This document shows, piece after piece, positions 49,773-58,324 of a stretch of DNA of 64,000 bases (position 1 is its first letter; each line of letters opens with the position of its first letter). Origin of the DNA: CAZADA01 sp964526675 (lineage in GTDB: Bacteria; Pseudomonadota; Alphaproteobacteria; Caulobacterales; Maricaulaceae); contig CAZGLY010000014.1 in assembly GCA_964526675.1 (NCBI GenBank), positions 1 through 64,000 on the forward strand, given 5' to 3'. A model generated the notes under the pieces. That model ran no database searches. It was not told where the DNA came from and was given only the letters and a program-made list of their open reading frames with translations. The translations under genes were made by a program, and so were the position numbers.

Positions 49773-50618
49773 CTAAAGCTTCTCCGCGACTTGCACGCCA
49801 TAGATGATCGCGCCTTCGGCCATCGCCTTGCGCATGCCGTGGACGGCTTGCACGAGACGCAGCGCGTCGCCGCCGAGGCTCTGGGCGAGCTTCAACACGG
49901 GGCCCAGCTGCATGATGGAGACGCCTTCCTCCCAGGTGCGCGAGGTCTCCTTTGTGAAGTCGTGTTGCGCGACCAGGCGGAAGCCGGCGCGGGCGAACCA
50001 CTCCTCCGTTTGCGATGGGCTGAACAGCGTGGGCATCAGCATGCCCTCCAAGACGGGCGTGACCAGACGGGCTTGGTCGCGCGGCGACATGGCGCGCCCG
50101 GCCATCCAGTCCGCCAGGAGGAAGCGCCCGCCGGGGCGCACCAGCGCGCCGGCCCGCTCCGCTAAGAACGTCTCGGGGTTGGGCAAGTGCCCCAGCACGC
50201 CGACCATCCAGGCGAGGTCCACCGGCGTGTCGAGCGTAAGGGTCTCAGCGTCTTGGATCTCAAAGCGCGTGCGCTCGGCGACGCCTTCACGCGCCGCGAG
50301 ATCGCGGGCGATGTCCATTTGCACGGCGCTGAGCGTCACGCCGTGGGTGCGGCAGCCGCGTTTGGCCAGCGCCACCGACGTGGCGCCCATGCCGCAGCCG
50401 ATGTCGAGGACGGTCTCGGTCCCGTCGACGCCGACGATCTCCGCCAGCGCCTCGACCAAATGCTCTTGCGCCTCCTCTTTGTTCTGAGCGCCGCGGGCGT
50501 AATACCCGTCATGGAGGTGCGGTCCCCAGAGGTCGCGGAAATGGGGCGACAGTTGATCGTAAAAGCTGGCGATCCGACGCTTCATGTCCGCCGGCGGCAG
50601 GTGAAAGAAGTCGCCCAT
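49773..50618 (-). CDS. Class I SAM methyltransferase (UbiE-like) next to type III PKS
   Basis: The 281-residue protein has a helical N-terminus (MKRRIASFYDQLSPHFRDLWG), then the SAM-binding loop VLDIGCGMGATSVALAKRG and ALVRPGGRFLLADW. It resembles UbiE, tocopherol and sarcosine-type small-molecule methyltransferases, with NKEEAQEHLVEAL before motif I. The gene follows the polyketide synthase by 40 bases on the same strand, so its likely substrate is the polyketide product (O- or C-methylation). The start is taken as ATG 50618, with ATG 50621 equally possible. Confidence 0.88.
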   Translation of the reverse strand: MGDFFHLPPADMKRRIASFYDQLSPHFRDLWGPHLHDGYYARGAQNKEEAQEHLVEALAEIVGVDGTETVLDIGCGMGATSVALAKRGCRTHGVTLSAVQMDIARDLAAREGVAERTRFEIQDAETLTLDTPVDLAWMVGVLGHLPNPETFLAERAGALVRPGGRFLLADWMAGRAMSPRDQARLVTPVLEGMLMPTLFSPSQTEEWFARAGFRLVAQHDFTKETSRTWEEGVSIMQLGPVLKLAQSLGGDALRLVQAVHGMRKAMAEGAIIYGVQVAEKL

Positions 50619-50658
50619 CATATCTCTCCATAGAGCCGGGGAGCCGCCTCGACGCGGG

Positions 50659-51786
50659 TCACCAGCTGAGCAGCGCCGTTTCCGCAACCAGGCCGGGGCC
50701 CAACGCCGCCAGCACGCCCAGAGCGCCCGGCTTGGGCGCGCGCTCCGCCAGATGGCGGGCCAACACAAACAGCACCGTCGGGGAGGACATGTTGCCGTAC
50801 GCCGACAGCACCGCCCGGCTCGGCGCGAGCACCTCGTCGTCAAAGCCAAAATCGCTCGACAGCTTGTCCAGCACGCGCCGGCCGCCGGAGTGGACGATCC
50901 AGTGGTCAACGCTGCTCAGACCCAGGTTGATCGACGCCAAGCTGGTCTCCGCGGCCGCGCGCACCAGCGGCGGCGCGAGCGTGGGTACGTGCTTGGAGAG
51001 GACGATGCGAAGCCGGCCGCCGGGATGGGCGAAGCCAACCAGATCCAGCGCATCAGGATCGCTGGCAGTGGCGAAGCCGTGCAGCCGCGGCGCCGGGCCC
51101 GTTTGGCTTGAGCCCGCGCTCAACGTCTCCAGGCCCGACGTCGCGCCCGCGAGCACGACCGCCGCCGCGCCGTCAGCGCAAATCGCGTTGCCGACGATCG
51201 TTTCGACATCGTCGTCGACGTAAAAGCACGCCGAGCAGACCTCGACGCACACCGCCACAGCGACGCGCTCTGGGTGCGCGCGCACGTGATCATAGGCGCG
51301 TTGCAGCGTTGGAAGCGCCGCCGCGCATCCCGCGCCCACCACCTCAGTGCGCATGGCCTGGCGGCGCAGGCCGAGACGCGGCGCGATCCGCGCGGCCACG
51401 CCGGGGCAGAGATAGCCCGTGGAGGTGGCGACAATCAGAGAGTCGATGTCATCGGGGGTCAGGCCGGCGTCGGCTATGGCCCGCGCCGCTGCGTCCTCCG
51501 CCAATTGCAGAGCGTGGACCGCAAAACCGGCATGGGCGACATCGGGGTCGGGGCCGGGATCGAGGTTGTCGGGCGTCATCGCGATGTGGCGAGTCTTGAC
51601 GCCGGAGCTGCGAAAGATCCGCCGCGCGATCGGCGAGCGATACGTCTCCGAGCGTTCCGCCAGATACGCCAGCGCGGCGTCCTGGTCCCAGGTCTGTGTC
51701 GGCGCGGCGAGGCCAAGGCCCGCGACGCGCGGCTCCTCCACATGGTCCGTCGCAGGGCTCGGCCGGTGTTCGACCTGTGCGCGCAT
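50659..51786 (-). CDS. Type III polyketide synthase (chalcone-synthase-like)
   Basis: The 375-residue homodimeric-type enzyme has the thiolase fold and the complete Cys-His-Asn triad: C154 in VVGAGCAAALP, H299 in DHWIVHSGG and N332 in SAYGNMSSPT. The C-terminal GLVAETALL matches the family GPGLTVE/GPG loop. Such enzymes extend acyl-CoA starters with malonyl-CoA to pyrones, resorcinols or phloroglucinols. With the neighbouring methyltransferase, a methylated alkylpyrone or alkylresorcinol lipid is a reasonable guess. GGGAGAG precedes the ATG. Confidence 0.93.
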   Translation of the reverse strand: MRAQVEHRPSPATDHVEEPRVAGLGLAAPTQTWDQDAALAYLAERSETYRSPIARRIFRSSGVKTRHIAMTPDNLDPGPDPDVAHAGFAVHALQLAEDAAARAIADAGLTPDDIDSLIVATSTGYLCPGVAARIAPRLGLRRQAMRTEVVGAGCAAALPTLQRAYDHVRAHPERVAVAVCVEVCSACFYVDDDVETIVGNAICADGAAAVVLAGATSGLETLSAGSSQTGPAPRLHGFATASDPDALDLVGFAHPGGRLRIVLSKHVPTLAPPLVRAAAETSLASINLGLSSVDHWIVHSGGRRVLDKLSSDFGFDDEVLAPSRAVLSAYGNMSSPTVLFVLARHLAERAPKPGALGVLAALGPGLVAETALLSW

Positions 51787-52114
51787 GGCAACTCTCCCAG
51801 GACGGTCGCCAATGCGGCGGCCCGTTTTGCAGATGCGAAGGTAGTCGCCCTCCTTGAGCTGTGGCCATGCAAGCCCAGTCACGACGCCGTGACGACTTCG
51901 ATTGTCCTTTGTCGTCAAGGCGCAGATCTTGATGCGATCCGGGTGAACCTGATCTGCAGCGTGGCGCGCTCCGCTTTGCGTCACCATCGCCTCACGACGC
52001 CGTCACTGGCGCGCACGCGATTGCGACCGCGCGCGAGCGCCGGGCTGACGTACGCTTTCGGTCCGGTCGCATCGGGCGTTGGGCCCGGACCGGTGGAGCG
52101 AGGATCGACCACCC
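51787..52114. other. Divergent control region between type III PKS and DUF3179 genes
   Basis: This 328-base gap contains no credible gene. It holds a 12-base direct repeat and an inverted repeat, listed separately. Base composition is somewhat lower in GC around 51900-51970 than in the flanks. It should contain the promoters of both divergent genes. Confidence 0.6.
51878..52003. repeat. Repeated TCACGACGCCGT element, candidate operators
   Basis: TCACGACGCCGT occurs at 51879-51890 and again at 51992-52003, 113 bases apart, within the divergent gap. The first copy is part of a perfect inverted repeat GTCACG-ACGC-CGTGAC (51878-51893), 92 bases upstream of the polyketide synthase start. Two copies in a short non-coding gap suggest a regulator-binding element. 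Confidence 0.4.
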
Positions 52115-53533
52115 GTGAGCGTCCAACACGTGAATCGTCGCCAGGCGGCGGGAACCTTGGCGGCGGGCCTCGCCGCGAGCGTTGGCCAGCCCGCATGGGC
52201 GCGCCAGACGGACGAGCGGTTCCGCGACTCCGAGATCGTCACCGCGTCCCGGTTGACGGTGCTGGGGTCAGGCCGACAGTTCGCGGAAGCGCTGCGTCTC
52301 CTGAGCGATTACGGCCAGCCCGACATCCTGCCGACGCTTATCCTCGCCATGCGGTACAACGCGTCGGCGCGCGCAGCCATCGACGCTGTGGCGCAACGCA
52401 TTGCCGGGGAAAGCGGCCGCAGCGGCTGGTTCGACTGGATGCTCTGGCAGCAAGAACATCCCGAGATCACGCCGCACCCGACCTATCGCGCGCTGAAGGT
52501 GTGGATGTTCTCGCAGATCGATCCGCAATTTCTGCGGTTCTTGAATGAAGAGACGACCGCCCCGGGACGGCTGCGCATCCGCTTGGAGGAGATCACCTGG
52601 GGCGGCGTGCGCGTGGACGGCATTCCGGCGTTGGACGACCCCAAGCTGATCACGGCGCGCCGAGCGAACTACCTCAAAGACGACGACCTGGTCTTCGGGG
52701 TGGAGATCAACCGCGACGCGCGCGCTTATCCGCTGCGCATCCTGGACTGGCACGAGATGTTCAACGACGTCGTCGGCGGCGTGCCGGTGGCGCTTGCCTA
52801 CTGCACCCTGTGCGGCGCGGGGATCCTGTTTGAGACGCAACCGGAGGGCCGCGCGGAGCGGTTCCTCTTCGGCTCGTCTGGGTTTCTCTACCGCTCGAAC
52901 AAGCTGATGTTTGATCGGGGCACAGACAGCTTGTGGAACCAGTTCACCGGCGCGCCGGTGAGCGGCCCCCTGGTCGACAGCGGTTTTGCGCTGACCTTGC
53001 GCCCGGTTGTGATCACGTCGTGGAAGGCCTGGCGCGACGCCCAGCCGCGCACGCGCGTGTTGTCCCTGGACACAGGCCACCGGCGCGACTACGGCCCCGG
53101 CGCCGCTTATGGCGAGTACTTCGCCAGCGAAGAGCTGATGTTCCCGGCGCTCGCCGACAGCGTGAGCCTGCGCGCGAAGGATTATGTTTTCGGCGTGCGC
53201 GTTCATGCCGGGACGAAAGCGTGGCCGCTGGAGGTGTTCCGCGGCGGGCGCGTGCTCAACGACGTTGTGGAGGGGGGCCTTGGCCGCCAGGCTTTGGTCC
53301 TGATCGGCGACGCGGCGACCCGCACAGTGCGCGCCTACGAGCGCGGCGATCTCACGTTTTCCGCCGGCGACGCCCCGGGCGTCGTGGCTGCTGATGGCGC
53401 GTCCTGGCGCATCACCGAGGCGGCGTTGGTCGCGGAGGATGGGCGGCGCGCCCCGCGCGTGGCGGGGCATATCGCGTATTGGTTCGCCTGGAACGGCTAT
53501 CTCGGCCTTGAGTCGCAACTGTACATGGGGTGA
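52115..53533 (+). CDS. Exported DUF3179 protein
   Basis: The 472-residue protein starts with a twin-arginine-like signal (VNRRQAAGTLAAGLAASV, cleavage near AWA). It contains the DUF3179 core (ILDWHEMFNDVVGGVPVALAYCTLCG), with the conserved CTLCG Cys pair, and YGEYFASEELMFP. The function of DUF3179 is unknown; the Cys pair and Tat-type signal hint at a cofactor or metal, which is an inference. GTG start at 52115. The DUF1223 gene follows after six bases, so the two are probably co-transcribed. Confidence 0.85.
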   Translation: MSVQHVNRRQAAGTLAAGLAASVGQPAWARQTDERFRDSEIVTASRLTVLGSGRQFAEALRLLSDYGQPDILPTLILAMRYNASARAAIDAVAQRIAGESGRSGWFDWMLWQQEHPEITPHPTYRALKVWMFSQIDPQFLRFLNEETTAPGRLRIRLEEITWGGVRVDGIPALDDPKLITARRANYLKDDDLVFGVEINRDARAYPLRILDWHEMFNDVVGGVPVALAYCTLCGAGILFETQPEGRAERFLFGSSGFLYRSNKLMFDRGTDSLWNQFTGAPVSGPLVDSGFALTLRPVVITSWKAWRDAQPRTRVLSLDTGHRRDYGPGAAYGEYFASEELMFPALADSVSLRAKDYVFGVRVHAGTKAWPLEVFRGGRVLNDVVEGGLGRQALVLIGDAATRTVRAYERGDLTFSAGDAPGVVAADGASWRITEAALVAEDGRRAPRVAGHIAYWFAWNGYLGLESQLYMG

Positions 53534-53539
53534 GGCGCG

Positions 53540-54310
53540 ATGACGTCGGTTCGTATCGGAGCTGCGTTTGCAGCGATCGCGCTTGCGGCGACGGCTGCGG
53601 CGCCATGGGCCTTGTCAGCGGCGCGGGCGGCCGACCCCCCTCACGGCGCGACGACTGGGCCGGTCGTGGTGGAGCTCTTTAGCTCCCAGTCCTGCTATTC
53701 GTGCCCGCCGGCGGAAGCGTTCTTGGTCGAGCTGGCGGAGGAGCCGGATCTCATCGCGCTCGAGTGGCACGTCGATTACTGGGACAGGCTTGTCTACGGC
53801 GCAGCCGGCGCGTGGCGCGATCCGTTCTCGTCGCGGGCGCACACCAACCGCCAGCGGCGCTACAACGCGAACATCACCGGGCGGCCGCGGGCGTACACGC
53901 CGCAGATGGTGGTCGCTGGCGCGCAGGAGGCCGTCGGCTCGAATCGGGCGGCGGTGCGGTCGTTGATCGACGCGGCGCAGGCGGCTCAGGCAACGGTTGC
54001 GATTGTCCCTGAGGCCGGGGATCAGGGCCCCGCGTTGGGCGTGACGGTGTCGGGCGGACCGGCCGCTGAGGTGTGGCTCGCGCGTTTTCGCGACCGCGTG
54101 GTGACCGAGGTGCCGCGGGGCGAAAACCACGGCAAGACCTTGGCCAACGTCCATGTCGTGCAGTCCTTCGAACGGCTTGGCCGCCATCGAGAGAAAGACG
54201 CCGACGCCGGTTCACGGTTCGTCATCGACGCCCCGGCGGAGGGCGACGGCTGTGCGGTGGTGGTGCAAGCGCCGCATCAAGGTCCGATCTACGGCGCGGC
54301 GTACTGCTAG
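53540..54310 (+). CDS. Exported DUF1223 protein, thioredoxin-like
   Basis: The 256-residue protein has a signal peptide (residues 1-31) and a thioredoxin-like start with CYSCPPAE, cysteines C52 and C55 after VVELFSSQS. DUF1223 proteins keep this CxxC in most members. EWHVDYWDRLVYGAAGAWRDPF and TGRPRAYTPQMVV are characteristic. A thiol redox role in the periplasm is inferred. It shares its transcript with DUF3179. Confidence 0.87.
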   Translation: MTSVRIGAAFAAIALAATAAAPWALSAARAADPPHGATTGPVVVELFSSQSCYSCPPAEAFLVELAEEPDLIALEWHVDYWDRLVYGAAGAWRDPFSSRAHTNRQRRYNANITGRPRAYTPQMVVAGAQEAVGSNRAAVRSLIDAAQAAQATVAIVPEAGDQGPALGVTVSGGPAAEVWLARFRDRVVTEVPRGENHGKTLANVHVVQSFERLGRHREKDADAGSRFVIDAPAEGDGCAVVVQAPHQGPIYGAAYC

Positions 54311-54350
54311 CGGGCGTCTCGCCGGGCTTGCCGGCGGCGCGTCGGCGCGC

Positions 54351-54379
54351 TTGACGATGGCGTGGTCGACCGTGGTAAC
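54351..54379 (+). promoter_or_regulatory. Candidate tRNA-Leu(UAA) promoter
   Basis: TTGACG at 54351-54356 and GGTAAC at 54374-54379 are 17 bases apart, placing the transcription start about 10 bases before the tRNA. Inferred from position and the -35 match. Confidence 0.45.
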
Positions 54380-54397
54380 GCACACGCCTTCAGGTGC

Positions 54398-54484
54398 GCG
54401 GGCGTGGTGGAATTGGTAGACACACAGGACTTAAAATCCTGAGGCGGCGACGCCGTGCCGGTTCGAGTCCGGCCGCCCGCACCA
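54398..54484 (+). tRNA. tRNA-Leu (UAA)
   Basis: An 87-base class II tRNA with acceptor GCGGGCG (54398-54404) paired with CGCCCGC (54474-54480), discriminator A and encoded CCA. The anticodon stem CAGGA/TCCTG has loop CTTAAAA with anticodon TAA at 54432-54434. A long variable arm (GGCGGCGACGCCGT) and T-arm GTTCGAGTC follow. It decodes UUA and UUG. Confidence 0.96.
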
Positions 54485-54524
54485 TGCATCAATCCCATCT
54501 GGCCTTTGGGCTGTCGTCCATCCG

Positions 54525-54543
54525 GGCGGTGCGGTACACCGCC
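54525..54543. terminator. GC-rich hairpin after tRNA-Leu(UAA)
   Basis: GGCGGTG-CGGTA-CACCGCC is a perfect seven-pair stem with a five-base loop, 40 bases after the tRNA and 83 bases before mgtE. It has no T-run, so it may be a weak terminator or processing hairpin. Confidence 0.35.
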
Positions 54544-54626
54544 GGGTCGGCGCGCCGGCTGGTTGCGTTGGCCGTTGGGATGCGCGCCGGCCGCGCCGCG
54601 TCGAACGCTGGATGCATGAGGCCACG

Positions 54627-56045
54627 ATGTCCGATCGCGAGGATCCAATGGCGGCGCCTCCGGCCTCCGAAGGGGGGGAGGGCGAGCGTGCGCCCGCCCC
54701 CACGGCGCCGGATCCTGCGGACGTGGCCGTCTTGGCGCAGGCCGTTGCGGACGGGGACGCGCAGGCGGTTTCCGATTTGCTGTCGCCGGCCCACCCCGCT
54801 GACGCCGCCGATTTGGTGGAGCAGTTGCCCGCCGAGCTGATCGGCGACGCGGCGGCGCTTCAACCCGCCGTGTTCACCGGGCCGATGTTGGTGGAGTTGG
54901 CGCCCGACGCGCTCAACGCTGCGGTCGCGCGGTTGGATCCCCATCGTCTCGGGGCGGCGGCCACCGAACTCGACACCGACGACATCACGTATCTGGTCGG
55001 TCATCTGGACGCCAACCAACGCGCTGCGGCGCTGGCGACGATCTCCGAACGCGAGCGCCGGGCGGTGGAGGAGGCTCTTGCCTTCGATGAGGAGACGGTG
55101 GGCCGGCTCACCCAAGGCGAAGTCGTCGCGTTGCCGGAGTATTGGACGGCTGGTCAGGCGATTGATCACATGCGGCAGGCGGGCGCGTCGGAACTCCCTG
55201 AGGCGTTCTTCGAGGTGTATGTGGTCGACCCGACCTTCCGGCCGATCGGCGCGATCCCGCTGTCGGACTTTCTGCGTCATCCCCGCAGCGCGCCGCTGAC
55301 GGCGATCATGCGGCCGCCTCAGATCCTGATCACGCCAGAGACGGACCAAGAGGACGCGGCGTTTCTGATCAACAAGTATCACTTAGCGCAGGCGCCGGTG
55401 GTGGACGGCTCCGGCCGGCTGAAGGGGATGATCACCCTGGATGACGTGGTCGAGGTGATCCAGGAGGAGGGCGAGGAGGATTTGCTCGCCCTGGCGGGCG
55501 TGAACGAAGGCGGCGTCGGCTCCTCGGCGCTGGGGCAGGTGCGGGCGCGGGCGCCGTGGCTGGCGGTCAATTTGGTGACGGCGTTGGCGGCGTCCTTGGT
55601 GATCTCGCTGTTTGAGGACACGCTTGAACGGGTGGTGGCGTTGGCGATCTTGATGCCGATCGTGGCGGCTCTGGGCGGCAATGTGGGCGGTCAAGCGCTG
55701 GCGGTGGCGGTGCGCGCTTTGGCGTCACGCGAGCTTGGCGACGGCAACGCGCGGCGTATGGTGGCGCGCGAAGCGCTGGCGGCGCTGATCAACGGAGCGG
55801 CGTTTGCGACGCTGCTGGCGTTGGTGGCGGGCATCTGGTTCTCGAGTCTTGAAATCGCCTACGTGATCGGCTTGGCTCTTCTCGCGAATTTTGTGTGCGG
55901 CGGCCTCGCCGGCATTCTGGTCCCACTCGGCTTGCGGCGTATCGGGGCGGATCCGGCGGTGGCGTCATCAGTCTTTGTGAGCACACTCACCGACGTGGTG
56001 GGGTTCTGTGTGTTTTTGGGCTTGGCCACCGCGGTCTTGGGATAG
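54627..56045 (+). CDS. mgtE: Magnesium transporter MgtE
   Basis: MgtE is a Mg2+-selective channel gated by its own cytosolic domains. In this 472-residue protein the N-domain (acidic, residues about 25-150: HPADAADLVEQLPAEL) precedes a CBS pair (PEAFFEVYVVDPTFRPIG; QAPVVDGSGRLKGMITLDDVVEVI). Five transmembrane helices follow, with PIVAALGGNVGGQAL as the conserved pore-side motif. The start at 54627 is preferred because GAGG lies five bases upstream; an ATG at 54612 would add five residues. Confidence 0.94.
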   Translation: MSDREDPMAAPPASEGGEGERAPAPTAPDPADVAVLAQAVADGDAQAVSDLLSPAHPADAADLVEQLPAELIGDAAALQPAVFTGPMLVELAPDALNAAVARLDPHRLGAAATELDTDDITYLVGHLDANQRAAALATISERERRAVEEALAFDEETVGRLTQGEVVALPEYWTAGQAIDHMRQAGASELPEAFFEVYVVDPTFRPIGAIPLSDFLRHPRSAPLTAIMRPPQILITPETDQEDAAFLINKYHLAQAPVVDGSGRLKGMITLDDVVEVIQEEGEEDLLALAGVNEGGVGSSALGQVRARAPWLAVNLVTALAASLVISLFEDTLERVVALAILMPIVAALGGNVGGQALAVAVRALASRELGDGNARRMVAREALAALINGAAFATLLALVAGIWFSSLEIAYVIGLALLANFVCGGLAGILVPLGLRRIGADPAVASSVFVSTLTDVVGFCVFLGLATAVLG

Positions 56046-56056
56046 GGCGTCACGCA

Positions 56057-57052
56057 ATGAACAATGGGTCGCCGGATGGAGTTCGCGGGATGCGTCGCGG
56101 TGCGCAGCGCCGTGCGGGACGTGTGCTGGACCGCTTTTGCGGCGCGCTTGCCGGCGTTGCGGCGAGCCTTGTTGTCCCGGCGAGTTTGGCGTTCGCGGAT
56201 TGGAACACCGAGGCGACCTTCCAAGACCCTCGGCCGGGTCTGGCGGCGGCGGTGTTTGGCGGCCGCGTCTACACCGCAGGGGGGTCGGGACTGCTCGAGC
56301 CGTCCGCGTCGATGGACTCGTTTGATCCGAAGACCCGCGATTGGCGGGCTCTGACCCCGCTGCCGGAAGGCCGCGCGCGGTTCGCCATGGCGGCGGTTGG
56401 CGATCGGCTCTACGCGGCCGGCGGCGTGACCCAAACGGCGGCCGTCACGTCCGCGTTCTTGGCGTATGATCCGGGGGCGGACGAATGGACGCCCATGCCG
56501 GACATGCCGGACGCGCGCTCGGGTCACGCGATGGTCGCGGTTAAGGACGCGCTTTATGTCGTCGGCGCGGCGCCGGTGGTGACGGTGTACGCGCCCGCGA
56601 CGAATGAATGGACGACGCGCTCGGCGCCGGCGGAGGCCGCGCGTCGCGGCGCGGCGGCGGCCGCGTTGGATGGCCGGATTTATCTCATGGGCGGGCGGGA
56701 CGCCGACGGCGTGGTGTCGATGCGGGTGGATGTGTACGACCCCGAGGCCGATGCGTGGTCCGTGGGCCCAGACTTGCCCGGTCCGCGCTCCGGCCTTGGC
56801 GCGGCCGTGTTGGGCGGCGCGCTGCACGTGTTCGGCGGCGCGGATTTGGATGGGCGGGGCGTGTCAGCCGCCCACTTTGTCCTGGCCGCGGACGGCCAAT
56901 CCTGGCGTGAAGCGGACGCGTTGTTGTCGCCGCGGACGGATTTCGCAGTGGCGTCCGTGGACGGCGCGATCGTCGTGGTGGGCGGCGGCGCCGGCGGCGG
57001 TTTTCTGGGCCCGTTCACGGCTGTCGATTCGGTGGACGTCTTTCGGCGTTGA
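56057..57052 (+). CDS. Exported kelch-repeat beta-propeller
   Basis: The 331-residue protein has a basic N-terminus and hydrophobic segment (LAGVAASLVVPASLAFA, cleavage near residue 47). About six kelch units follow, recognisable by GGRVYTAGG, GDRLYAAGG, KDALYVVG, DGRIYLMGG, GGALHVFGG and DGAIVVVGG. A six-bladed propeller is expected in the periplasm or outside the cell. The ligand is unknown; NanM-like sialate mutarotases share the fold but nothing here supports that role. It begins 11 bases after mgtE; an internal ATG at 56090 is possible. Confidence 0.82.
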   Translation: MNNGSPDGVRGMRRGAQRRAGRVLDRFCGALAGVAASLVVPASLAFADWNTEATFQDPRPGLAAAVFGGRVYTAGGSGLLEPSASMDSFDPKTRDWRALTPLPEGRARFAMAAVGDRLYAAGGVTQTAAVTSAFLAYDPGADEWTPMPDMPDARSGHAMVAVKDALYVVGAAPVVTVYAPATNEWTTRSAPAEAARRGAAAAALDGRIYLMGGRDADGVVSMRVDVYDPEADAWSVGPDLPGPRSGLGAAVLGGALHVFGGADLDGRGVSAAHFVLAADGQSWREADALLSPRTDFAVASVDGAIVVVGGGAGGGFLGPFTAVDSVDVFRR

Positions 57053-57136
57053 GCGCGGAGGCGGCGGGGGCTGCTCCGCGCGATTGACCCGGCCGGGATC
57101 TCTTCGTTTCCGTTGGGGACAGGAGGACGAAGGCTG

Positions 57137-58324
57137 TTGCCCCCATCACCCGATCATGAATCCGCGACCGTGCGCCGGCGCGTCTCGCCGGCTGGCTTGG
57201 CGCTGATCCGGGCGTTTGAGGGCGTGTGCTTTGAGCCGCAGCGATTGGGCGAGGATCGCTGGGTGGTCGGCGTCAGCCATGTGGTCGACGGCGACCGGCC
57301 GGATCCCGTGGACGCCGACGCGGCCGAGCGCCTGCTGCGTGAGGATCTGGCTCCGGTAGAGGCGGCGATCGACGAGGCCATTCTTGCCCCCCTGACCCAA
57401 AGCCAGTTCGACGCGTTGGCGTGTTTGGCCTTCAACATTGGCCTCGAGGCGTTTCGCCGCTCCGCCGTGGTGGCGTGCCTCAATGAGGGACGACCGCTTG
57501 ACGCCGCGGCGGGGTTTGACGTGTGGCGCTGGGGCGAGATCGACGGCCGGGTCGGTGTGCTCGACGCGTTTGTGCGCCGGCGCGCCGCGGAGAAGGCGCT
57601 GTTTTTAACGCCCGACGGCCCGGTCGCGGCGGCGTCCACCGCCCGTCGGCGACCGCTCGATGGCGGGGTCGTCGGGCGCGCGCCCGCCAGTGCGGTGCGG
57701 TTTGGGGGCGACGCGGCGACGGCGGAGCACTCGGATGGCCCGACGGCGATAGCGCCGGAGGCGGAGAAGACGCAGGCCCCGCGGCCCTTGGGCGGGGACG
57801 CTGGGGACCATCGTCCGCCTGAACTGGGAAACGATCAGCCGCTGGCGCGGAGCCTCGACGCGCCGCCGGCCCTGGACCCGCGGGCCATCGTGGGCCGCGA
57901 CATTGGAGCCCGCGCGTTCCCCGGGGTTGTGGCGAGTGATGCGGCGACAGAGCCGGGATCTGTCGCAGAACGGCCACGGGCGTGGGCGACCGTGGCCGTT
58001 GGAGCCGTCGATGTGGATGGCGCTGAAGCCGCTTTGCGGGCGCGTCTGCAGGCGGGCCGCGTGCGCGAAACCGCCCGTTGGGGCTGGGCGCTTGCGGGCA
58101 TTGGCGGCGTTCTGACGCTCGGCGGCGTGTACGAAACGGCCAGCGCCGGCGGCGGCGCGGGAGCATGGCCGGCGGTCGCGGTGGCCGGGGCGTTGGTGGC
58201 GGTGGCGAGCGCTTACTTCGCGTGGCGACCGGACGCCCTGTGGGTCCAGGACGGCGCGCTGGCCCCATCGCGGCGAGGAACGGGCTCGACACCGGCGGCT
58301 TGGGGGCGCGCGGAGGGGACATGA
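57137..58324 (+). CDS. Membrane-anchored GH24-lysozyme-like protein, altered active site
   Basis: The N-terminal 150 residues resemble phage-type (GH24) lysozymes: VSPAGLALIRAFEG (with the catalytic-position Glu), WVVGVSHVVDG in place of WTIGYGHT, LTQSQFDALACLAFNIG and FRRSAVVACLNEGRP. The Asp and Thr of the usual E-D-T triad are missing (Leu and Val). A long linker rich in Ala, Pro and Asp follows, then two C-terminal transmembrane segments. TTG at 57137 is chosen as start, ten bases after AGGAGG. It overlaps the next gene by ATGA. Confidence 0.72.
   Translation: MPPSPDHESATVRRRVSPAGLALIRAFEGVCFEPQRLGEDRWVVGVSHVVDGDRPDPVDADAAERLLREDLAPVEAAIDEAILAPLTQSQFDALACLAFNIGLEAFRRSAVVACLNEGRPLDAAAGFDVWRWGEIDGRVGVLDAFVRRRAAEKALFLTPDGPVAAASTARRRPLDGGVVGRAPASAVRFGGDAATAEHSDGPTAIAPEAEKTQAPRPLGGDAGDHRPPELGNDQPLARSLDAPPALDPRAIVGRDIGARAFPGVVASDAATEPGSVAERPRAWATVAVGAVDVDGAEAALRARLQAGRVRETARWGWALAGIGGVLTLGGVYETASAGGGAGAWPAVAVAGALVAVASAYFAWRPDALWVQDGALAPSRRGTGSTPAAWGRAEGT

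Noticed and set aside
48254..49801. 515-codon minus-strand frame opposite degP
   Set aside because: Antisense artefact with no recognisable domain.
51274..52548. 424-codon plus-strand frame across the PKS 5' half and the divergent gap
   Set aside because: It overlaps the certain PKS and DUF3179 starts, and its composition is that of a shadow frame.
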